Positions 1-7,415 of a DNA stretch of 11,370 nucleotides are shown here, piece by piece. How positions within the stretch are numbered: the first letter of the stretch is position 1; the number at the start of each line of letters is the position of its first letter. This DNA comes from Chlamydomonas sphaeroides. Its lineage: Eukaryota; Chlorophyta; Chlorophyceae; Chlamydomonadales; Chlamydomonadaceae. The stretch spans positions 704-12,073 of the forward strand of contig BDDC01002030.1 in the NCBI GenBank assembly GCA_001662425.1, read 5' to 3'. The notes below the pieces were generated by a model. That model saw only the letters and a program-made list of their open reading frames with translations, did not search any database and was not told where the DNA came from. The position numbers and the translations under genes are program-made.

Positions 1-61
1 CGTCATTGCCCGGCCCCTGCTCGGCCCCCATGAGGAGGAGCTGGACATCAGGCAGGGCTCC

Positions 62-158
62 TGGCCGCCCCTCCATCCCCACCGCCATCCCTCCATTCCA
101 CCCCATCCATCCATGCCCCCAGACACCCGGGGCTGTGCCCGTACATGATCGTCAGTGC
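62..158 (-). CDS. Possible further exon of the left-hand gene
   Basis: After the donor following 261, the first plausible acceptor (GGGGCAG, ending at 159) opens a phase-1 frame beginning GTDDHVRAQ. It stays free of stops to the left edge. The sequence becomes a low-complexity ATGGATGG-like tract, so the real exon may be short or may lie nearer position 50, where a CCAG acceptor precedes a CTCCTCCTC stretch; that second site gives a stop in the required phase. The left limit given here is arbitrary. Confidence 0.25.
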
Positions 159-260
159 CTGCCCCACCCCACCCCGGCCCCACTGCCGCCCCGCCGCCCG
201 CCCAAGCAGGCGCCAGAGGGGCGCCCCCGCCCCCGCCTGCGCCCTGCCCCGCCCCCTCAC

Positions 261-2877
261 CGTTGGCGCCGCCCGGCGGCTCCGCCGGCTGCAACGAGGG
301 CATTCCCCCCACTGCGGCTGCCACGGTGCCCAGGCACAGCAGCGGCTCGCCGCTGCGGCCGCCCTGGCGCAGCAGGTAGGCGTGGGCCATACCCGAGGGG
401 TGCGGCCCTGCGGCGTAGGGGGCAAGGGGAGGGTCAGCAGATGGGCGGGGAGAGAAGGGGACGCGAGCGGTTGTGTGCTGAGAAGCTGGCGGCGGAAGGG
501 CACGGCGAGGCGACGGCCGCCGCAGCGGCAGCAGCCCCCCCCCCACGAATGCGGCCTCGTCATGATCGCCTTCGCACGCGGGACGCCCGCTCGCCACTCA
601 CCGGCCAGCAGTATGGGGGGCGGCGTGAGGGGGCCTGCGTGGCAGCAGCACCAGCAGGCGCGGAGCAGGCATCGGGCGCGGCATGCGGCATGCGGCACGC
701 GGTGCGCGGTGCGCGGTGCGCGCGTGCTCAGTGCTCAGTTCTCAGTGCAAGATGCGTGGCGCACGGCGCTCAGGGCCCTGCCTGACGGGCAGGGCAGGGC
801 GGGGCAGGTCAGGTCAGGTCAGGTCAGGGCAGGGCGGGGAGCCCGACGCACCGCGGATGAGGAAGGCCTGCGTGGCTGCTGGGGAGCCGGAGCTGGCGGT
901 GACGCAGGGCCTCGCCTGCGGCACCCAGCCCGCATTGCCGGGTGCCGCCGCCGATGAGTTGGTCACATCCAGGCAGTAGTCTGGTGGGAGGGGGTGGGGT
1001 TGAGGGAGGGTAGGCCAGGGAGGCAAGGGGTGCCGCGGAGGGGAGCAAGCGGCGCGGCGGCTGCACGCCCAGTCGAGCAAAAACGCAGCTCTAGGGGAGC
1101 TAGTGCCGAGCGCAGCCCCCTGGGACAGCAGCAGCAGCAGCACCAGCATCCTCAGCATTGCCGCGCACCGCCGGTCCGGCCGCCAAACAGGTCATCGGGC
1201 TTCAGAGTCCACCTGCAGGGGGCCACAGCGCAGCGCACACGGGCTGGGTCCCAGCCTGCCTGGATGTGCCTTTCACACCCCCAGCCCCACTCGCACACGC
1301 ACGCACGCACGTGCGTGGTTTGCACGGGGCTAGCTGCCAGCCGCCAGCCGCAATGGGCAGCCGCTGTGGGGGAACCTGCCTCCGATCCCGGCCCAACCAC
1401 CGCCGCCCCCGCTGGTGCACCCGGCCCCGCGTCCACCCCGCTGCAACCCCACCCACTCCACCTGGCGTTGCGGCCGCTGCCCTGCTCCAGCCGGAAGTGC
1501 GCTTTGTTGCCCGCCAGGTAGTAGGGCGCCAGCTCCGCCCGCTTGCCGCCCAGCGCGTCGTCGGGGTGGTCGGTCTGCACCATCAGCAGCGAGGCGCCGC
1601 CGTAGCCGGAGCGCAGCTTGAGGCCGTTGGGGCGGCCTGGGAGGGAGGAGGGCGGGAGGGGGCAGAGGGGAGGGCTGGCGAGAGGGCCCCACGCGCGCTC
1701 AGCCCAGCTGCACAGTATGCGTGACTGTGCGCCGGAACGAGGGCAGGCAGTCACGTAGGGCGCCTTCATCCTGAGCGCAGGGGGCAGTTTCATATCCCGC
1801 ACCGCTGCCCCCCGCCGACCGCACCCAGTCCGGCCCAGTCCGGCGCAGCACAGTGTGAAAGGCCTTCGCCTGCCACCGCGCCCCGCGCCCGGTGCATGTT
1901 CCCGCGGCCTCCTGCCCGCGGCGTCAATGCGCAACACGCGTCGCCCTGTCAGCTCGCGTTTCCTGACCCCGTGCGGGACGCAGCGCAGGGCCGGACCTCG
2001 GGGCACCACAACCAGATTCTTTGAGTGGCCCGCTCGACCCTGGCTCCCCACAGCAGCCGGCAGGCGGGCCCCGAACGCACCGCCCGTGCCCCCTCCTCGA
2101 GCCCAGCTCCCCATTCCCCCTCCACAAGCGCACCCGTGAGCTCCAGCTGCCAGGCCGCCATGCTGCTGCTGGCTGCGGCGGCTGCGGCGGCTGCCGCGGC
2201 GGCTGCGGCTACACCCCCGGAGGCCCCCCAGGGGGCTGGGCCGGGGGCGGGGCCAGGGGCTGCGGACGCGCTGCTGCTGCTGTTGCTGCTGCAGGGCCCC
2301 AGCGCCACGATGTGCTCCCACTCGCCCCGCAGGTAGTCCACTATGCACCTGGGCGATGAGGGAGTGGGTTGGGGAGGGGGAGGGGCGAGGCGGGGGAGGG
2401 AAGGGGCAGTGTGGGTGCAATGGGGTGGGGGAGGTGCTATGGACGTATGGGGCAAAGCGCACGAACATACGCGTGTTGCTACCGGGGCCGAGCTTCGGGT
2501 CTTTCGGGCGGTGGGCGGGGTTGGGGGGGAGGGGCATGGGGGAAGGGGAAGGTGGGGTAGAGGCTACAGTACAAAGGAGTGGGGTGTGGCGGTATGGAAC
2601 GGCCCCCAACCGCACCCCGGCTCTGCGCCCAACCTGCTGGGGTCTGCCGCTATCGCGACCTCGTAAAAGGAGCTCTCTGGGGGGAGAGGGGCCGGAGGAA
2701 GTTGGAGGTCGGGAGTGGGAAGGGCAGCGAGGAGGGCACGGAGGTCAAACCGGGATGCTACCGCCGCATGCCCGCTGCACGCCAAGCCTCCAGGATGGGG
2801 GTTCCGGCGGGGGTTGACCCCTTCCGCCCAGCTGCGATCAACAGCCTTAGAGGCTCGTGGCAGCACGTTGACGTACC
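261..2877 (-). CDS. Multi-exon gene of unrecognised family; internal exons, 3' end outside window
   Basis: I joined exons by splice sites and phase: 2676-2616, 2348-2134, 1636-1462, 1212-1169, 980-852 and 407-261, preceded by an exon ending at 2877. All junctions keep one frame (phases 1,2,1,2,1,1). Donors are GTACGT, GTGCGG, GTGCGC, GTGGAG, GTGCGC, GTGCGT and GTGAGG; acceptors end in CAG or CCAG. The product has a segment with FYEVAIAADPSR, then CIVDYLRGEWEHIV, a Ser/Pro/poly-Ala linker, WQLELTG, a well-mixed block around GYGGASLLMV and YYLAGNKAHFRLEQG, then DYCLDV and LLCLG motifs. I do not recognise the family. The CLDV...PC...QAF...LCLG order loosely recalls a ricin-type beta-trefoil, which is speculation. 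The 2616 donor is ambiguous: a GTTGGG 15 bases upstream on the gene strand also keeps phase. The last exon(s) and stop codon lie at or beyond the left edge. Confidence 0.72.
678..747. repeat. Period-7 repeat tract with drifting unit
   Basis: Read on the plus strand in sevens from 678: GCGGCAT twice, GCGGCAC, GCGGTGC three times, a transitional stretch, TGCTCAG at 725 and 732, and TTCTCAG at 739. Period 7 persists while the unit changes. It lies inside the intron 408-851 of the left-hand gene. Confidence 0.85.
786..840. repeat. Period-5 repeat tract (AGGGC/AGGTC)
   Basis: In fives from about 786 the plus strand reads AGGGC-type units, then AGGTC four times, then AGGGC again, ending GGGGA. The tract ends about 10 bases from the intron donor at 851, in the same intron as the period-7 tract. 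Confidence 0.85.
1289..1318. repeat. CACG-type microsatellite
   Basis: A short run of CACG/CGCA units ends in CACGTGCGTG. It lies in the intron 1213-1461 of the left-hand gene. No function is implied. Confidence 0.6.
2156..2296 (-). repeat. Coding trinucleotide repeats (poly-Ala and Ser-rich)
   Basis: Two GCN/AGC-type repeats lie inside exon 2134-2348. One encodes a run of about 14 alanines followed by three serines. The other encodes a Ser/Asn-rich run (SSNSSSS). They form a flexible linker between the IVDYLRGEWEHIV block and the WQLELTG block. Length polymorphism between strains is likely for such repeats. Confidence 0.75.
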
Positions 2878-3061
2878 AAAGAGCTCCAATCCTCCTATGC
2901 GCGAGCCACGAGGCGGGGGCGGGCCAGGGGGGGATGGCGACGGTGGCGGCGGCGGTGGCGGGGGTAGGGGCTGGGCCGGGGGCGGGGAGCGGCGGAGCCG
3001 CGACCGGGGGGGAGGCGGCGACTGGAGTGGAGGCGGCGAGCTCACGGGCGGTGGGGGCCTC
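2877..3061 (-). CDS. Candidate Pro-rich 5' exon of the left-hand gene
   Basis: On the minus strand an acceptor-like GCGCAG precedes 3061, and a strong donor (GTACGT) follows 2877. The 185-bp interval is open in the frame that joins the next exon in phase 1. It encodes about 60 residues dominated by SPPP and PPPP runs and ends in GGLELF. Such Ser/Pro runs are common in algal cell-wall and extracellular proteins, so secretion is possible, but no signal peptide is visible. The frame has a TGA at 3085-3087 and no ATG after it. The true first exon therefore lies further upstream and I could not find it: the ATG at 3194-3196 leads to a donor-like GTGCGA in the wrong phase. Intron 2677-2876 separates this exon from the next. 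Confidence 0.45.
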
Positions 3062-3304
3062 CTGCGCAATCCTGCGTTGGTGGTTCAACAATGCACAAAG
3101 TCGCACAGTATTCGCTTCAGCAAGCGATGGACGCATGCAACGACTGACTACTACTGACAAGTCGCGCCGTAACTGTGCTCTACCCATATGACCCACTCTG
3201 TGCGTCGCCTGAAGCCGCCAGTAGCAGCGCGACCAATGCGACGAGCAGCGTAACTTCCCATCCCGCCAGCTTCCTGCTTCCAGTCATGCGACCGTTGCGC
3301 TGCA

Positions 3305-3309
3305 TTACA
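3305..3309 (-). terminator. Candidate TGTAA poly(A) signal
   Basis: TTACA on the plus strand is TGTAA on the minus strand, the usual poly(A) signal of volvocine algae. It lies about 615 bp past the TAG at 3922-3924, a normal 3' UTR length for these algae. A 5-base motif is expected by chance, so weight is low. Confidence 0.3.
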
Positions 3310-3660
3310 AAGGGTTCAAATAGGGACACCATTGCTACATCGCGACAGCCTGAGGCGTGGCTGCGAGGCGTTTCCCCAATGTGTGAGAGTGTGTAGCTGG
3401 TCGGTAGCGCTCGGTATGCTGAAACACGGTCACAGTGTCTGTTGCGTTGTAGTGTCTGTCAAAGCGCCAGCTATTGAACCGAAAAACCCAATTTCCGCCC
3501 CCAACACGAACCCTGCCGTACCCTGCGCAGCCCATCTTATTCGCGTCTGCGGAAGCCCCCGCCGCCGCCCCCACAGCATCAACAGCATCGTCATCTCCCG
3601 TGCCACGACCGCCGCACACGTCCTCCTTCGGCCGCCTCCACATGGATCGACACAACGGGC

Positions 3661-3700
3661 TGCTTCACGTGGCTTCTTGTGGAAAATGCTTCACGTGGCT
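3661..3700. repeat. 14-bp direct repeat containing CACGTG
   Basis: TGCTTCACGTGGCT occurs exactly at 3661-3674 and again at 3687-3700, a 26-bp period. Each copy contains the palindrome CACGTG, the core of plant/algal G-box and E-box sites bound by bZIP/bHLH factors. A regulatory role is inference. Confidence 0.6.
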
Positions 3701-3921
3701 GGCTGGCACGCGCAACGATGGGCGACACCGACGGCACGCCTGCCCTGGTCGTCTGACGCCACCGGCCGCAGCCTTCCTTTGTACCATCGTGTATGGCCTG
3801 CCGGACAGCATGACTCCGTTGACTGAACAAGGTGTGCTGGCCGAGGTGCTGTTGCATACAGCCGCACGCTGGCTGTCAAGGCCTTCGCGAGCCCTGACCC
3901 GTCCCCGCTCGTCCGCCCCCG

Positions 3922-4801
3922 CTAGGCCTGTTCGCGGTACTCCACTTGCTGGTGCATTGCCAATCGAAGCCCCAGCTGCATATCCACGCGCAACTTGCCG
4001 TCGCCGGCTCCGCAAATGCTAAGGCCTGCTGCGAGCTCCATGCATCCTCTTGGCTGCCCACGCGCACCTCCGACTGCCCGCGCCAGCGCCCGCTGGCTGG
4101 GGGCCGGCCAGAGACATCCGCGCCCGCCGCCTCTATCTAGCAGCCAAGGTCCGGGGGCGGCAGGGAGGAAAGAGGAGGGGGCACCATGTACGCCCGCGGC
4201 CCTGGATGGCCTCGCCCAGCCCAGGCCCACTAGCCTCAGCGCGCTTGTCCCAACCAGTCCGTGGCCGACACCTCGACGGTGGCCGCCCCAGCCGCTGCAG
4301 TGGCGCCCAGCACGGCGGCGGCACCCACTGGCAGCGGTGCCAGCAAGCGCCAGTGCCGGCTGCAATCCACACTCCGGCACCTGCCCCCGGTTTGGCTGCG
4401 GCTCCGCGGCTCCGGGCCTGGCGTCGCCACTAGCGCATGGGGGCGCGGGCTGGGAGGCGTGTGGCCCGCTGTACGGACCTTACCGTACCGCGGCCGGTCG
4501 TCGGGCGCTGTTGGCCCGACTCTGCACCTCTTCGCCCCGCCGGGGTCCGCAGGCCAGCTTCATCCGCATCGGGCGGCAAAGATGACATAACATGACAAGT
4601 GCCAGCCGGCGCCCGCCCGCCCATCAGGCCTCGAGGGCCCTCACACCTGTCGGCGGACCAACAATTGGTGTTGATCAGGGTTCGGAATCGGGGCGCCGCT
4701 CTCATCAATACTAACGCACAAAGTTGTCGAAATTGTGCCCCGAGCAATCAAAACCAGTTGATCGGGGTCCAGATCGGAGTAATCAAACTTCTTGGAAGCT
4801 T
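3922..4801 (-). CDS. Possible small spliced gene, unknown function
   Basis: Two pieces read like protein on the minus strand. Piece 4801-4647 follows an ACCCCAG-type acceptor and encodes text such as FDYSDLDPDQLVLIARGT and IDESGAPIPNPDQHQLL. Its mixed composition and AT-rich third positions are unlike the neighbouring genes. It ends at a GTGTGA donor, or at the TGA 4641-4643 if unspliced. Piece 4018-3922 follows CTTAG and encodes GKLRVDMQLGLRLAMHQQV, ending in TAG. A short exon at about 4479-4515 could bridge them in phase, but the chain is not unique. TGTAA at 3305-3309 would fit as poly(A) signal. No family is recognised. It could instead be a mobile-element fragment, which the deviant codon use would also explain. 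Confidence 0.28.
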
Positions 4802-4929
4802 CTGGGGTTGTCGGAGTGGCGTGTGGCCGCCCAGCCTGGCCGACGGGACAGGGGGCGCCCCTGACTTGCCCATACATGGACAGGCCCACGCCCCGCAGGG
4901 CACGGGCGTGCAGAGGACCGCTGGTTGGC

Positions 4930-5440
4930 TGCACCTCGCTTTACATGATGTATAGCTACTTAACGTGTGGTGGATCCGTATGCAACAGCGCCCAGCGAGC
5001 ATATCGCGGCATGAGACCATACCCGTGTGCCTGTGGCATAGCTTGCGGAGGCTGCCCTGGCGCTGCGGCCGTGGGCGTGGGCCTGCGCCGTTGCCTGCCC
5101 CCAAGGGCTACGCGGACTCGCTAGGCCGCTTGACATGCGCGCACTGTTGGCGCTTGATTGGGTCCGTCGCCGTACTTGTTGCCTGTCTCGTGGCAGGAGT
5201 GCAGTACACGTGTGGATCTATGTGTTCCGGTGGCGGCGTGGCATAGGAGCCAGCAGCGCTCCCAGGCCTCCCGGCGGGAGGACCGTGCGTCGTCAGCCAG
5301 CCTTACAATTGACCGGCGTGCACGCCTACAAACTTCGACAAGAACGCAATACTGCTTTCTGTTTGGCAGAAAACCTGAAATGGTGTTAGCCGTTACTGCA
5401 TGTTGCAAATCTGACTCCACGTTTCTACGGTGTCGATCCG
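4930..5440. other. Region without a supported gene
   Basis: Several short open frames occur on both strands, the longest on the minus strand covering 5121-5552, but none has a recognisable domain or a clean splice chain. A small hairpin (TTTCTG/CAGAAA around a five-base loop) lies near 5354-5371. The upstream exons of the possible gene at 3922-4801 would have to lie here; I could not place them. Confidence 0.4.
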
Positions 5441-5810
5441 TACGTCCGCCGAGGTAGTCTGTGGCCGCTGTGTACCCACGCCCCGCCGCACGCCCCACGG
5501 GCGCTGCACGCCCCCACACACCGACGCTCACCGCGCACCGTGCGCAACGCACTCTCCACGCGCACCGCCCCTAGCTAGCTCCGCACGCTCTGCATGCCCG
5601 GCTGCCCGCCCCGCATGCCATGCCCGCCATGCGCCCCCAAGCACCCGCACGGCCCCCGGCCCATGCGCCCCGTGCGCCGCAAGCCACGCGGGCCCCGGCC
5701 CCCCTGTGTGCGCCGGCCCCCTGTGTGCACCCGCACCCTTCCCGCCCCCTTATGCCCCGCACCCTGGGACCCCGCACCCCGACCCCGCGCCCGACATACA
5801 GCTCCCGTGG
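5440..5810. other. C-rich, strand-asymmetric low-complexity region
   Basis: The plus strand is crowded with CGCACC, CCCCGC and GCACGCCCC words, with very few G-runs of its own, so the minus strand carries many G-runs. Open frames here exist on both strands because AT-rich stops are rare, and none looks like a protein. It lies 3' of the retroelement relic on the relic's own strand. Confidence 0.5.
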
Positions 5811-5811
5811 C

Positions 5812-5841
5812 GCCCTGCACTGGTCACGACACGTGCAGGGC
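5812..5841. other. Perfect 9-bp inverted repeat (stem-loop)
   Basis: GCCCTGCAC at 5812-5820 is the exact reverse complement of GTGCAGGGC at 5833-5841, with a 12-base loop. On the minus strand it lies about 130 bases after the stop codon of the retroelement relic, where a 3' UTR structure would be. Confidence 0.6.
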
Positions 5842-5973
5842 CCACGTCGTTTGATTAAGGAGGGCAGGCCGTGTGTGGGACAGAGTCCCCACGTCCACCA
5901 CCGTTGTGCAAGGACAGAGCTCGTTGCGCTGTTGCTTGGCACGTGCGGGGCTGATCACCCCCGCTGCCCCGAC

Positions 5974-6680
5974 CTATCCGGGCGCCCGCTCCATTCGGCG
6001 TCGCTTGGAGATAATGCACTCCATGTAGTCCATGGAGTGGTCGTGGAGCTGGTCGAGGACGCCAGCTGGGCGTGTAACCCCAAGGGTTGCGAGAATGCTA
6101 GCTGCGCAGGTCCTTTTGGACGGTGAAAAAGAAAAGATTACCCTGGGGCTGGGCCGCCTAGGGTGGGTTAAGGGGACGGGGCATCCGGGGTCTAAGACCG
6201 CCTGCCACCGCCACCGTACCGGACGGTGCCTGCGAGGGTGGCATGCTGCTGCGCCTTATCCTCTTGTTTTGCGCTGTGCCTGGTGTCGGATGTGTAGCCG
6301 ACCTCGATGAGGTAACTCGTGTGCCGACTGCGGTCCGCAGGTCCCTCGTACCCGGGCTGGTCGTCCGCTTCACTTTTGGATATGGTGGGGATGACCAATA
6401 TGTCTGGGCGCAATTTGGCGCGCAGCTCGTCAGGCACTTCGCCTGGGTTGAAGCACCACGCCGGTGTGCGGTTGCCGAAGACGTGTGGTGGGAGTTGGTC
6501 GAAGGCGGTGGCGTCCATGACCATGTAACACCCGCCAAACGTGCCCAGCGCCAGGGCCCTAGCGATGAGCTGTACCGCCACATTGTGCCGTAGCGTGATT
6601 ATGGCCTGCATTTCTCTATCTGTGCCGGCAGCCGCCCAGTATGGGGATGTGGCACGTTGAGCCGCCATTGGACGGAGTGC
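5974..6680 (-). pseudogene. Decayed C-terminal end of a non-LTR retrotransposon-like protein
   Basis: On the minus strand three frame segments follow each other as one protein tail. About 6680-6622 has a Cys/His patch (TCHIPILGGC). About 6622-6205 has TLRHNVAVQLIARAL, GGCYMVMDA, KLRPDILVI, then YLIEVGYTSDTR and KAQQHATL. About 6205-5974 has ILATLGVTRPAG and DYMECIISKRRRMER before TAG (5974-5976). From memory, this order (Cys/His patch, RHN.AV..I...L, GGC...MDA, RPD, (I/V)EVGY.SDT, QH, LG(V/L)TRP) resembles the tail after reverse transcriptase in chlorophyte LINE-like proteins; I could not check this. The RPD...E...K arrangement suggests, but does not prove, a PD-(D/E)XK nuclease fold. Frame breaks near 6203-6214 and 6618-6630 and the lack of a visible reverse transcriptase upstream mark it as a dead, 5'-truncated copy. 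Confidence 0.6.
6017..6039. other. Perfect 9-bp hairpin inside the relic's C-terminal coding part
   Basis: CACTCCATG (6017-6025) and CATGGAGTG (6031-6039) are exact inverted copies around a five-base loop. On the minus strand it covers the codons for HSMDYMEC near the end of the relic, so it may be either chance within coding sequence or a conserved 3' structure. Confidence 0.55.
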
Positions 6681-6689
6681 TGCTTGCGG

Positions 6690-7415
6690 TATGCGCTATG
6701 CGGTGATAGCGGTTCTGGCGCTAAGAACGAAATCCCCTCTGCCAACAAAGCAAGGCAGTGCTGAGCCGCTGCTGTTTGTGCGCGGTGGGCGCCGGTGTGT
6801 GGCGGAATGGGCTCGGCGATGTAGCACAGGATCCTTACACGTGGTGCTACTTCACTTGCGCCTCGACAAGAAAGGAGAACGGAGCTAGGTCCAACCGTAC
6901 ATACGCCAGCTGCCGGGTGCGCCGCTCCCATCCCATGGAGCGCCAGCGGGCCCAGGCTGCGAAGGCTGTGTGGCGGGCTTCCGCACGGGTGCGTGGCACG
7001 ACCTGCGGTCAGGTCCCAGAGCATCAGCGACAGCGCAGCAGCGACAGCGCTGCAAGCCAGCATGACACCATCACAGCCGCACCACCACAACCGCACCGCA
7101 AGCCACACAGCCCGCACCGTTTGCGGCCGCCTGCATGGCGCCCGGGGGCCGCGCAGCACCGCTACTCAGGGCGCCGCGGAGTCGGATACCCTACCTGCCG
7201 GCCCCCGGCGCACGCCACCCGCCTTACGGGGCCTCTGCCCCGCCCACCACCCAGCCCTGCATGGCGCTGCACCATCACCAACCGCGACCATCGTCAGCCA
7301 AACAAGTTCAACCAACGCGTGCATGGCGCCACACCACACCACGCATGGCGGGAAGCCGTCTGGGGCCACGAGGGATGCGATGACGACATGTATGCGTGTG
7401 TGCGTCGGATGCTAG
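6690..7415 (-). other. Presumed 3' UTR / downstream flank of the LRR gene
   Basis: No protein-like frame with recognisable motifs is seen on either strand. The LRR stop is at 7416. The nearest downstream TGTAA on that strand is at 6835-6839, about 580 bases on, so roughly 6820-7415 is probably the 3' UTR. The rest is the junction with the retroelement relic. Confidence 0.45.
6835..6839 (-). terminator. Candidate TGTAA poly(A) signal of the LRR gene
   Basis: TTACA on the plus strand gives TGTAA on the minus strand, about 580 bp after the LRR stop codon. The position and motif fit volvocine 3' ends; the motif alone is weak evidence. Confidence 0.4.

Larger units (their letters stand above)
3088..3921. 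other. AT-richer intergenic region, no supported gene
   Basis: This stretch is visibly AT-richer than the flanking exons. Open frames of about 60-180 codons exist on both strands, but none shows a recognisable motif or a consistent exon chain. It probably contains the promoter and 5' end of the left-hand gene, and possibly the 3' untranslated part of the weakly supported gene at 3922-4801. A TGTAA on the minus strand and a 14-bp direct repeat with CACGTG are listed separately. Confidence 0.5.

Noticed and set aside
1152..2615. A 487-codon open frame on the minus strand
   Set aside because: It crosses three inferred introns and mixes exon text with low-complexity intron text. Splice phases explain the protein-like parts better.
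2579..3157. Gly-rich plus-strand frame (GGGGPGGDGDGGGGGGGG)
   Set aside because: It is the complement of the Pro-rich minus-strand exon, which splices in phase with the rest of the left-hand gene.
3332..4022. Overlapping plus-strand frames of 164 and 182 codons
   Set aside because: No motif, no clear start context, and no splice partners. They overlap in different frames and look like chance in GC-rich DNA.
5121..5552. Minus-strand 143-codon frame as more of the retroelement
   Set aside because: It lies downstream of the relic's stop codon on the same strand and shows none of the element's motifs.
6243..6593. Plus-strand frame starting MLLRLILLFCAVPG, signal-peptide-like
   Set aside because: It lies opposite the retroelement tail, whose minus-strand reading carries the recognisable motifs. 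The leader is the complement of that coding sequence.
7024..7056. CAGCGACAGCG repeats as a repeat array
   Set aside because: Only two imperfect copies, in line with local GC-rich word use.
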